The position numbers and the translations under genes were made by a program. A stretch of DNA of 64,000 bases from JBEEJZ01 sp046046915 (GTDB lineage: Bacteria > Pseudomonadota > Gammaproteobacteria > Burkholderiales > Burkholderiaceae_C). This document shows, one piece after another, positions 57,911 to 64,000 of this stretch (positions are counted from its first letter, which is position 1; the number at the start of each line of letters is the position of its first letter). The stretch covers positions 62,001 to 126,000 of the forward strand of contig JBJOIT010000001.1 of assembly GCA_046046915.1 (NCBI GenBank), written 5' to 3'. The notes beneath the pieces were generated by a model that ran no database searches, was not told the DNA's origin, and saw only the letters and a program-made list of their open reading frames with translations.

Positions 57911-58516
57911 ATGAAGCTTCACCGGGCTAATCTGACGATGGTCAGCAAGCTGGCTGTCATTACCGTGGGCATGTTTGCTTTTGGGTATGCATTGGTGCCG
58001 CTGTACAAGGCGATCTGCGAGATGACAGGCATTAACGTGCTGGCCATGGGTGAGCGCGAGATTCCAGGAGTCAAAGCAAAGGTCCCTGCAAACACCCAAG
58101 TGGACTTGACACGGACGATTACCGTTGAGTTTGATGCAAACAGTCGTGGTCCATGGGAGTTCAAGCCCGCAACCCGGTCTTTGCAAGTGCATCCCGGTGA
58201 ATTAACCACGGTAATGTACGAATTTCAGAACGTGCAGAACCGGCGCATGTCTGCACAGGCAATACCGAGTTATGCGCCCATGCAAGCTTCAGCACACTTC
58301 AACAAGCTGGAATGTTTTTGTTTTAGTCAGTACACCCTTGAGCCTGGCGAGAAAAAAAGCTGGCCGGTGGCCTTTGTGATTGATCCACGGCTATCAAAAG
58401 ACGTGACAACGATCACCCTGTCGTACACCTTCTTTGAAGTGGGGGGTAAAACACCGCCTGCTCCGAAAGGGCATCAGGCGGCAGTCAAGACTGGGCTGCA
58501 AGGGGTGGGGGTATGA
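57911..58516 (+). CDS. ctaG: Cox11-type copper chaperone for CuB
   Basis: A 201-residue Cox11 protein with one N-terminal membrane helix and a periplasmic Ig-like domain. The copper-binding C-F-C-F motif is in L-E-C-F-C-F-S-Q-Y near residue 136, and Y-E-F-Q-N and M-P-V-A/W-P-V-A family segments are present. It delivers copper to subunit I. ATG at 57911; its stop overlaps the DUF2970 start by 4 bp. Confidence 0.94.
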   Translation: MKLHRANLTMVSKLAVITVGMFAFGYALVPLYKAICEMTGINVLAMGEREIPGVKAKVPANTQVDLTRTITVEFDANSRGPWEFKPATRSLQVHPGELTTVMYEFQNVQNRRMSAQAIPSYAPMQASAHFNKLECFCFSQYTLEPGEKKSWPVAFVIDPRLSKDVTTITLSYTFFEVGGKTPPAPKGHQAAVKTGLQGVGV

Positions 58517-58710
58517 GTTCTGCGGGCACATCGTTCCTGCGAAGCATGAAAACCGTGGCATGGTCTTTTTTGGGAATTCGCAAGCGCAGCGAGTTTCAAG
58601 AGGACCTGGCGCGGGTGAACCCGTTTCATGTGATCGCATCAGCTTTGATTGCTGTTTTGATATTGATTGTGGGCTTGGTGGTTTTAGTTAATTGGGCTGT
58701 AGCCACTTAA
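58513..58710 (+). CDS. DUF2970 small membrane protein
   Basis: A 65-residue protein with K-T-V-A-W-S-F-L-G-I-R near residue 13 and a C-terminal membrane helix, matching DUF2970, which occurs almost only between ctaG and ctaE in betaproteobacteria. Function unknown; context points to oxidase assembly or stability. It overlaps ctaG by 4 bp. Confidence 0.82.
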   Translation: MSSAGTSFLRSMKTVAWSFLGIRKRSEFQEDLARVNPFHVIASALIAVLILIVGLVVLVNWAVAT

Positions 58711-58758
58711 GGCCGCGGATCCTGGTCATTTATAAGAGTTGAAAGTTACGGAGCTGAT

Positions 58759-59640
58759 ATGAGTTCAACAACACACGGCACTACGCCTTACTATTTTGTT
58801 CCTGGCCCTTCGCGCCATCCAGTGTTTGCCGCCATCGGCCTGTTTTTCGTCATTTTGGGTGCAGGCCAGTGGATCAATGGTGTTGAATGGGGGAAGTACT
58901 CGCTGATTTTTGGCCTGTTGTGGTGGCTGGGCGTGCTTTACCAGTGGTTCAGCGAAGCTATATCTGAAAGTGAAAGCGGCCAGTACGGTCGCAAGATTGA
59001 TCTTTCTTTCCGCTGGAGCATGAGCTGGTTCATCTTCTCCGAGGTGATGTTCTTCGGTGCTTTTTTTACAGCACTTTGGTGGGCTCGTTCGCACTCGGTG
59101 CCTGCGCTGGGTAGCTTGGATAACGCACTTCTTTGGCCTGATTTCAAGGCGGTTTGGCCTAGTCTGGCCGCAGGTGTTACCGCGTCCCCTGCTGGCATCG
59201 TCGAGCCTTTCACCACCATGACGCCTTTCTGGCTTCCTACCATCAACACAGCGCTGTTGCTGAGTTCGGGTGTGACCTTGACCATTGCTCACCATGCGAT
59301 GCAGCACGGCGACCGCAGCAAAACCATCAAATTCATGTGGGCCACGGTGTTGCTGGGTGTAGTGTTCTTGTTCGTGCAAGGCTATGAGTACTACCACGCC
59401 TATCAGGAACTCAACCTTAAGATGTCGTCTGGCATCTATGGTTCAACGTTCTTCATGCTGACCGGTTTTCACGGTTTCCACGTGTTTGTCGGCATGCTGA
59501 TGCTCTTGTTTATTACCCTGCGCCTGCAAAAGGGGCATTTTTCTGCAGAGCGTCACTTCGGTTTCGAGGGCGCCGCTTGGTACTGGCACTTTGTGGACGT
59601 GGTGTGGCTGGGTCTCTACATCCTGGTCTACTGGATGTAA
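58759..59640 (+). CDS. ctaE: Cytochrome c oxidase subunit III
   Basis: A 293-residue subunit with seven membrane helices. Family marks: Y-Y-F-V-P-G-P-S-R-H-P near the N-terminus, F-I-F-S-E-V-M-F-F near residue 94, and H-F-V-D-V-V-W-L near residue 276. It stabilises the oxidase core. ACGGAG lies 9 bases before the ATG. A strong bidirectional terminator follows. Confidence 0.95.
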   Translation: MSSTTHGTTPYYFVPGPSRHPVFAAIGLFFVILGAGQWINGVEWGKYSLIFGLLWWLGVLYQWFSEAISESESGQYGRKIDLSFRWSMSWFIFSEVMFFGAFFTALWWARSHSVPALGSLDNALLWPDFKAVWPSLAAGVTASPAGIVEPFTTMTPFWLPTINTALLLSSGVTLTIAHHAMQHGDRSKTIKFMWATVLLGVVFLFVQGYEYYHAYQELNLKMSSGIYGSTFFMLTGFHGFHVFVGMLMLLFITLRLQKGHFSAERHFGFEGAAWYWHFVDVVWLGLYILVYWM

Positions 59641-59656
59641 GTTCAACGGCAGGCAC

Positions 59657-59684
59657 AAAAAAGGCACCTGAGGGTGCCTTTTTT
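59657..59684. terminator. Bidirectional terminator after ctaE
   Basis: A perfect 12-bp stem (AAAAAAGGCACC / GGTGCCTTTTTT) with a 4-base loop. It ends the ctaC-ctaE transcript and, in reverse, the DUF2909 gene that converges from the right. Confidence 0.9.
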
Positions 59685-59714
59685 GATCGTGGACCAATTA
59701 AGTAGCAGTTTTTC

Positions 59715-59936
59715 TTATGCTCCTCTTGGAATGCCGGTGGGATGTATCCAGCCTAGCTTCCACGACAGCAAAATGCACAAGAAAATCAGGATGGAAAAGC
59801 CAACGCGAAAGGCAAGAGCTTTGAACATTTTGTTGGTTTTAGGTTTGGTACCAGTCCCATCCTTCAACATGTACAACAGGGCAAAACCCAGACTGCCAAT
59901 GATGGCTGCAAAAGCGATGATGACAATGATTTTCAT
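59715..59936 (-). CDS. DUF2909 twin-transmembrane protein
   Basis: A 73-residue protein with two hydrophobic helices (about residues 2-22 and 44-64) around a basic loop K-P-K-T-N-K-M-F-K-A-L, as in DUF2909 proteins next to surf1 in cta clusters. It is divergent from surf1 with only 15 bp between start codons, so each promoter must lie inside the other gene. Function unknown. Confidence 0.78.
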   Translation of the reverse strand: MKIIVIIAFAAIIGSLGFALLYMLKDGTGTKPKTNKMFKALAFRVGFSILIFLCILLSWKLGWIHPTGIPRGA

Positions 59937-59951
59937 GAACTGGATTATCCA

Positions 59952-60668
59952 GTGAACCACAGTCGTCGCATGTGGCTGGTGTCTGTTGCGGCCGCACTGG
60001 TACTTGTGGGTACCTTGCTTTTGGGGCGGTGGCAACTGCAACGAGCATGGATGAAGGAGCGACTGGCGGACCAGGCCTTAACTTGTCAGGCTCTACCGGC
60101 GTTACTAGGCGTAGATCTGACGCTCCCAGGATTCGAAGGAGCCTGTGACCAGCGAAAAGTGTCGCTCAGCGGTCACTGGATGAGCGCCAAGACCGTTTAT
60201 CTGGATAACCGGCAAATGAATGGTCGACCGGGCTTCTTTGTCGTAACACCCTTTACGCCAGAGGGCTCCCAGTTCAGCATCCTGGTGCAGAGAGGGTGGA
60301 TGCCCCGCAACTTTCTCAATCGAGAACAAGTACAAATGGTCGACACACCCACGGGTCGAGTCAGCATCGAGGGTCGGATAGTCCCGTCCCCGTCCAAGCT
60401 TTATGAGTTGGGCGCGGCAGACACAGGGCTGATCCGGCAAAATCTAGATATGGCGGCATTTGCTGCAGAAACCGGCTTGAATTTACTGAACAAAAGCGTG
60501 CAACAGACCGGCCCTGCTACTGATGGACTGCAGCGCGATTGGATGATCGTGGCAAGTAGCCCGGATAAGCACTATGGCTACGCATTCCAATGGTTTGGCC
60601 TCAGTGCCCTCACCCTTATTCTTTATGCTTGGTATCAAATTGGCAGATTCCGATCCAAAAAACACTGA
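59952..60668 (+). CDS. SURF1 family oxidase assembly protein
   Basis: A 238-residue protein with membrane helices at both ends (about residues 8-25 and 213-230) and the SURF1 signature L-G-R-W-Q-L-Q-R-A near residue 24, plus D-N-R-Q-M-N-G-R-P-G-F in the loop. SURF1 helps insert heme a. Start GTG at 59952 or ATG at 59970. The 3' end overlaps the Sco-like gene. Confidence 0.9.
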   Translation: MNHSRRMWLVSVAAALVLVGTLLLGRWQLQRAWMKERLADQALTCQALPALLGVDLTLPGFEGACDQRKVSLSGHWMSAKTVYLDNRQMNGRPGFFVVTPFTPEGSQFSILVQRGWMPRNFLNREQVQMVDTPTGRVSIEGRIVPSPSKLYELGAADTGLIRQNLDMAAFAAETGLNLLNKSVQQTGPATDGLQRDWMIVASSPDKHYGYAFQWFGLSALTLILYAWYQIGRFRSKKH

Positions 60669-61332
60669 TCAACCCTTAAGCTTGACCGTTCATGCCGTAC
60701 CCAGCCCACAAGAGTCTGTGGCGGGAGATGAGCGCAGAACTCTGAGTGGCCGCTGGAAGATGATTCTGGTTCTGCTGGTGTGCGCCGCGCCGGTGGTCGC
60801 GTCTTACTTCACCTACTATGTTGTCCGACCCGATTCGGCACGTAGTTTTGGCCAGTTGATCGATCCGCAACGTACGACCCCGGACATTGCTGCCACTACG
60901 CTTCAAGGTCAAGCGCTCAATTTACGCCAGTTAAAAGGCCAGTGGCTGATCGTGGCTGTGGCAGGCGGAGCATGTGATGCGCAATGTGAACAAAACCTCT
61001 ACTTGCAGCGCCAATTGCGGGAGGTCCTCGGCAAAGAAAAAGACCGCGTAGACCGTGTCTGGCTCGTGGATGATGAGCTTGCAGTTCCCGAAAGAATCAT
61101 GCCCGGGCTACAAGCAGCTACTGTCTTGCGTGTTGCGCGGTCGGACCTTGAGAAATGGCTGGCGCCCGCACCAGGTCAGGTTCTGGCCGACCACTTGTAC
61201 GTCATAGACCCTATGGGCAACTGGATGATGCGATTCCCAGCCCGCCTGACGACCGACGGCGCAGCAAAGGCCAAGCGTGATCTGGAGCGTTTGCTGAGAG
61301 CATCTGCCTCGTGGGACCAGGCTGGCCGCTAG
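60625..61332 (+). CDS. Membrane-anchored Sco/thioredoxin-like protein with C-x3-C
   Basis: About 235 residues: a cytosolic tail, one membrane helix near residues 48-68, and a periplasmic domain of thioredoxin-like pattern, with P-D-I-A then L-R-Q-L-K-G-Q-W-L-I-V-A-V and G-G-A-C-D-A-Q-C-E. The C-x3-C sits where Sco proteins have their copper cysteines, but the typical later histidine is not obvious (a D-D-E-L-A follows). It is probably an oxidase assembly factor; a classical Sco is encoded at 63435. ATG at 60625 overlaps surf1; a TTG at 60640 is an alternative. Confidence 0.7.
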   Translation: MLGIKLADSDPKNTDQPLSLTVHAVPSPQESVAGDERRTLSGRWKMILVLLVCAAPVVASYFTYYVVRPDSARSFGQLIDPQRTTPDIAATTLQGQALNLRQLKGQWLIVAVAGGACDAQCEQNLYLQRQLREVLGKEKDRVDRVWLVDDELAVPERIMPGLQAATVLRVARSDLEKWLAPAPGQVLADHLYVIDPMGNWMMRFPARLTTDGAAKAKRDLERLLRASASWDQAGR

Positions 61333-61360
61333 TGCTCGGCCCATCTACTTTTTTCTGACA

Positions 61361-62509
61361 ATGGACACGACTGAGTTGTACAACTTGTCCCCCGTAGCAT
61401 GGGTCATGCTGACGGGCGCACTGATTGCGTTGGTGCCGCTGGCATGGGTGAGCTGGTCACAACGCGGAAAAGATGCGGTGACCAAATCTCATGCTTTGGC
61501 CATCCTGACCCTGTTTCTGACATTTGATCTGGTTTTGTTTGGGGCATTCACGCGACTCACCGACTCCGGTTTGGGTTGTCCAGACTGGCCGGGCTGCTAT
61601 GGCAGCGCGTCACCCGTGGGCGCTGCATCTCCCATCGCTGACGCTCAAAACGCAATGCCTTCAGGCCCCGTCACCTTAGGAAAAGCCTGGATCGAGATGA
61701 TTCATCGCTATCTCGCCACAGCGGTCGGAGGCCTGATCCTCTTTCAAACCTTGCAGAGTTGGCATCTGCACCGTGCCAGGCGTAAAAAGGCAGAGGGTGT
61801 ACGCGGGACGACTTTCAGTCCGTGGTGGCCAACGGTGACCCTAGTCTGGGTGTGCATCCAGGGAGCATTTGGCGCACTGACGGTCACCATGAAGTTATTT
61901 CCTGCGATCGTGACCTTGCATTTGCTGGGTGGCATAGTCCTGTTGATGCTGCTGACGGTGCAGGTTGCCATCGCCCGTGGTGGAGCTGGTATCCGAGTTG
62001 TTCATCAGGAAGTTATGTTGCAACGGATGTTGGTCGCAGGCATCGCTCTTTTGGTACTGCAGATTGCGCTGGGTGGCTGGGTCAGCACCAATTACGCGGT
62101 GTTGGCATGTAGTGAGTTTCCTCGCTGTCAAGGGGGTTGGTGGCCAAACATGGACTTCAAGCAAGGTTTTGAGTTGTGGCGGCCACTGGGCATGACGGGG
62201 CAGGGGGAGCACATCAGTTTTGCTGCGCTCACGGCCATTCATTGGGTGCACCGTTTGATGGCTTTCCTGGTCATTGCCGTTCTGGCGGTCATTGCTTGGC
62301 GTATGCAAAAAAATACAGAAATGAAGAGCGCGGCGCGCTGGCTAATGACCTTGTTGGCCCTGCAGTTTGTCACCGGCGTTAGCAATGTCATCTTTAACTG
62401 GCCGCTGCTGGCAGCTGTCATGCACACGGGTGGCGCAGCCGCCCTGTGTGTCGTTCTGACTTGGGCATTGGCTTGCCGTGCAACTGAATCCGGAAAACTG
62501 TCTATATGA
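61361..62509 (+). CDS. ctaA: Heme A synthase (Cox15/CtaA)
   Basis: A 382-residue membrane protein with about eight helices in two halves, oxidising heme O to heme A. Seen: F-G-A-F-T-R-L-T-D-S-G-L-G-C-P-D-W-P near residue 65, H-R-Y-L-A near residue 113, V-T-L-H-L-L-G-G and H-W-V-H-R-L near residue 296 with heme-ligand histidines. ATG 61361; 4-bp overlap with ctaB. Confidence 0.94.
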   Translation: MDTTELYNLSPVAWVMLTGALIALVPLAWVSWSQRGKDAVTKSHALAILTLFLTFDLVLFGAFTRLTDSGLGCPDWPGCYGSASPVGAASPIADAQNAMPSGPVTLGKAWIEMIHRYLATAVGGLILFQTLQSWHLHRARRKKAEGVRGTTFSPWWPTVTLVWVCIQGAFGALTVTMKLFPAIVTLHLLGGIVLLMLLTVQVAIARGGAGIRVVHQEVMLQRMLVAGIALLVLQIALGGWVSTNYAVLACSEFPRCQGGWWPNMDFKQGFELWRPLGMTGQGEHISFAALTAIHWVHRLMAFLVIAVLAVIAWRMQKNTEMKSAARWLMTLLALQFVTGVSNVIFNWPLLAAVMHTGGAAALCVVLTWALACRATESGKLSI

Positions 62510-63423
62510 GCTCGTCCACATCCTCCTCAGTACCCGTGGCTGCAGCGCCGCCGATGTCGGTCTTGCGCCAATACAACGCACTGACCAAACCCCGGGTCAT
62601 TCAGCTGATCGTTTTTTGTGCCCTGATCGGTATGGTGTTGGCAGTGCCGGGACTGCCGAGCTGGGACGAGGTACGTACCGCCACGGTAGCGTGTCTGGGC
62701 ATTTGGTTGGTGGCAGGTGCAGCAGCGGCCTTCAATTGCATTGTTGAGCAGGGGATAGATGCCCGCATGAAGCGAACAGCGTGGCGACCCACCGCCAAGG
62801 GGCAGCTGGGCAATCGCCAGACGCTGCTGTTTTCGGCAGTGCTGTGTGCCATTGGCTCGGCGCTTTTGTATATATGGGTCAACCCGCTGACCATGTGGCT
62901 GACCTTTGCGACCTTTGTGGGCTACGCCGTGATTTACACCGTGGTCCTGAAGCCTAGAACACCCCAAAATATTGTGATTGGCGGCGCATCCGGTGCCATG
63001 CCGCCCGTTTTGGGTTGGGCCGCCATGCGTGGGGATGTGGGGCCCGAGGCGCTGATTCTGTTCCTGATCATCTTTCTGTGGACGCCGCCGCACTTTTGGG
63101 CCTTGGCTCTTTACAGGGTAGAGGACTACCGCAAATCTGGCCTGCCCATGCTGCCCGTCACGCATGGCAGCGAGTTCACGCGGCTACACATCCTGCTGTA
63201 CACGCTGGTCTTGTTTGCAGCCTGTTTGCTGCCATTTATCTATGGCATGAGCTCGTGGCTTTACCTCGCCGTTGCAGTCGTTTTGAGCGTTGGCTTTTGC
63301 GCTTACGCAGTGGCCTTGTTGCGTCAGTACTCGGATGAACTTGCCCGCCGAACCTTTCGTTTTTCATTGATCCACCTCAGCGTGCTGTTTGCGGCTTTAT
63401 TGCTGGATCACTACCTCTTTTAG
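62506..63423 (+). CDS. ctaB: Protoheme IX farnesyltransferase (heme O synthase)
   Basis: A 305-residue UbiA-family prenyltransferase with about nine helices: L-T-K-P-R-V near residue 27, N-C-I-V-E-Q-G-I-D-A-R-M-K-R-T near residue 76 (first aspartate motif), and W-T-P-P-H-F-W-A-L-A-L near residue 190 followed by D-Y-R-K. It attaches farnesyl to heme B for ctaA. ctaB overlaps ctaA by 4 bp. Confidence 0.95.
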   Translation: MSSSTSSSVPVAAAPPMSVLRQYNALTKPRVIQLIVFCALIGMVLAVPGLPSWDEVRTATVACLGIWLVAGAAAAFNCIVEQGIDARMKRTAWRPTAKGQLGNRQTLLFSAVLCAIGSALLYIWVNPLTMWLTFATFVGYAVIYTVVLKPRTPQNIVIGGASGAMPPVLGWAAMRGDVGPEALILFLIIFLWTPPHFWALALYRVEDYRKSGLPMLPVTHGSEFTRLHILLYTLVLFAACLLPFIYGMSSWLYLAVAVVLSVGFCAYAVALLRQYSDELARRTFRFSLIHLSVLFAALLLDHYLF

Positions 63424-63434
63424 GGCCGTAGTAC

Positions 63435-64000
63435 ATGCTGAAAATCAACACCCCATTGCTCACAAGGCGTAGGTCATCGTTGCTGCTGATGGGCTTGGGT
63501 CTGTGTATGGCATTGCTCGCTTGTGGCGACAAGGCGCCGTCATTTGCGGCGATTGATGTCACGGGTGCAGACTATGCCAAGGGTTTTTCACTCGCGGATC
63601 ACAACGGTCAGCAACGGTCCCTGAAGGATTTTGCCGGCAAGATTGTGGTCGTGTTCTTTGGCTACACACAGTGCCCTGATGTCTGCCCAACCACATTGGC
63701 AGAGTTGGTTGAAGTGAAGCGTTTGTTAGGTAAAGATGGCGAAAAGCTCCAGGCGGTGTTCATCACAGTCGATCCCGAGCGTGATCAGGCCGATATGCTC
63801 AAGAATTACATGGGCAACTTCGACGCCAGTTTCCTTGCCATGCGCCCAACCTCAGAGCAACTGGCTGCACTGAGTAAAGATTACAAGATGTACTTCAAAA
63901 AGGTGGACGGTAAAACACCGACCAGCTACACCATGGACCACTCTGCCGGCAGCTATGTATACGACACGCAAGGGCGCTTGCGCTTGTACACGCGGTACGG
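63435..64000 (+). CDS. SCO1/SenC copper chaperone, right end cut by window
   Basis: At least 188 codons with no stop before base 64000. The N-terminus has T-R-R-R then a hydrophobic core and a lipobox L-L-A-C-G, so it is probably a lipoprotein. The thioredoxin-like domain carries the copper motif C-P-D-V-C-P near residue 80 and the later histidine in M-D-H-S-A-G near residue 173. It matures CuA of subunit II. ATG 63435 is 11 bp after ctaB. Confidence 0.92.
   Translation, partial: MLKINTPLLTRRRSSLLLMGLGLCMALLACGDKAPSFAAIDVTGADYAKGFSLADHNGQQRSLKDFAGKIVVVFFGYTQCPDVCPTTLAELVEVKRLLGKDGEKLQAVFITVDPERDQADMLKNYMGNFDASFLAMRPTSEQLAALSKDYKMYFKKVDGKTPTSYTMDHSAGSYVYDTQGRLRLYTRY

Noticed and set aside
1..64000. 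CRISPR arrays, insertion sequences, phage or integrase genes
   Set aside because: No regularly spaced repeats, transposase motifs or recombinase genes were seen on either strand; tRNA-Arg has no adjacent integrase.

Overview
The window looks like a chromosomal segment of a GC-rich betaproteobacterium, most likely Burkholderiales (Comamonadaceae-like). The basis is the gene order yqgE-ruvX-pyrR-pyrB, a cytochrome oxidase cluster that carries DUF2244, DUF2970 and a 36-residue assembly protein, and betaproteobacterial families such as DUF1841. The genus cannot be named from sequence reading alone. The gene content describes a sulfur-oxidising chemolithoautotroph that fixes CO2 with form II RubisCO and respires oxygen with an aa3-type oxidase. 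I see no CRISPR array, insertion sequence, integrase or phage gene, and no gene-free stretch longer than about 230 bp.

Layout. 1-5.2 kb: housekeeping and pyrimidine genes (yqgE end, ruvX, pyrR, pyrB, a hisC paralogue, a pseudo-dihydroorotase pyrC', plsC), largely joined by 4-bp overlaps. 5.2-8.0 kb: a divergent Fe(III)-type ABC ATPase and a double permease. 8.1-13.9 kb: a sulfide/sulfur island with an ArsR regulator carrying conserved cysteines, a periplasmic DsrE-like protein, a monoheme cytochrome, a flavocytochrome c flavoprotein (fccB/soxF), a c4-type cytochrome, a YeeE/YedE transporter, a thioredoxin-fold protein, a tiny membrane protein and an FNR-like regulator. 14.0-27.7 kb: the Calvin cycle locus (cbbO, cbbQ and cbbM leftward; a ParA ATPase, a periplasmic rhodanese and cbbR; then cbbY, fbp, prkB, tkt, gph and fba rightward).

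27.7-39.3 kb: the thiosulfate-oxidation locus. It starts with a c551-like cytochrome and a CsoR/CstR-type repressor whose inverted-repeat operator lies in front of a DUF302 lipoprotein and a FadL-like porin. It continues with a small cytochrome, a second ArsR regulator and soxCD-YZ-AX-B-H. 39.3-54.3 kb: tRNA-Arg(CCT), tamBA, a second MoxR/VWA pair, cytochrome c4, a TauE/SafE exporter, a chemoreceptor, trmL, comF and a BioC-like gene. 54.4-64 kb: the aa3 cytochrome oxidase locus (DUF2244, ctaC, ctaD, assembly factors, ctaE, DUF2909, surf1, a Sco-like gene, ctaA, ctaB, sco), which runs off the right edge.

How it fits together. Sox and FccB oxidise thiosulfate and sulfide in the periplasm and pass electrons to the many small c-type cytochromes. 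These feed the oxidase, whose subunit II carries its own fused cytochrome c domain. The energy and reductant drive the Calvin cycle. Several regulators with cysteine motifs (two ArsR, one CsoR-type, one FNR-like lacking one cluster cysteine) suggest sulfur/redox control. The least explained part is the CsoR-type repressor / DUF302 lipoprotein / FadL-like porin unit, which I regard as the best candidate for an undescribed envelope system.
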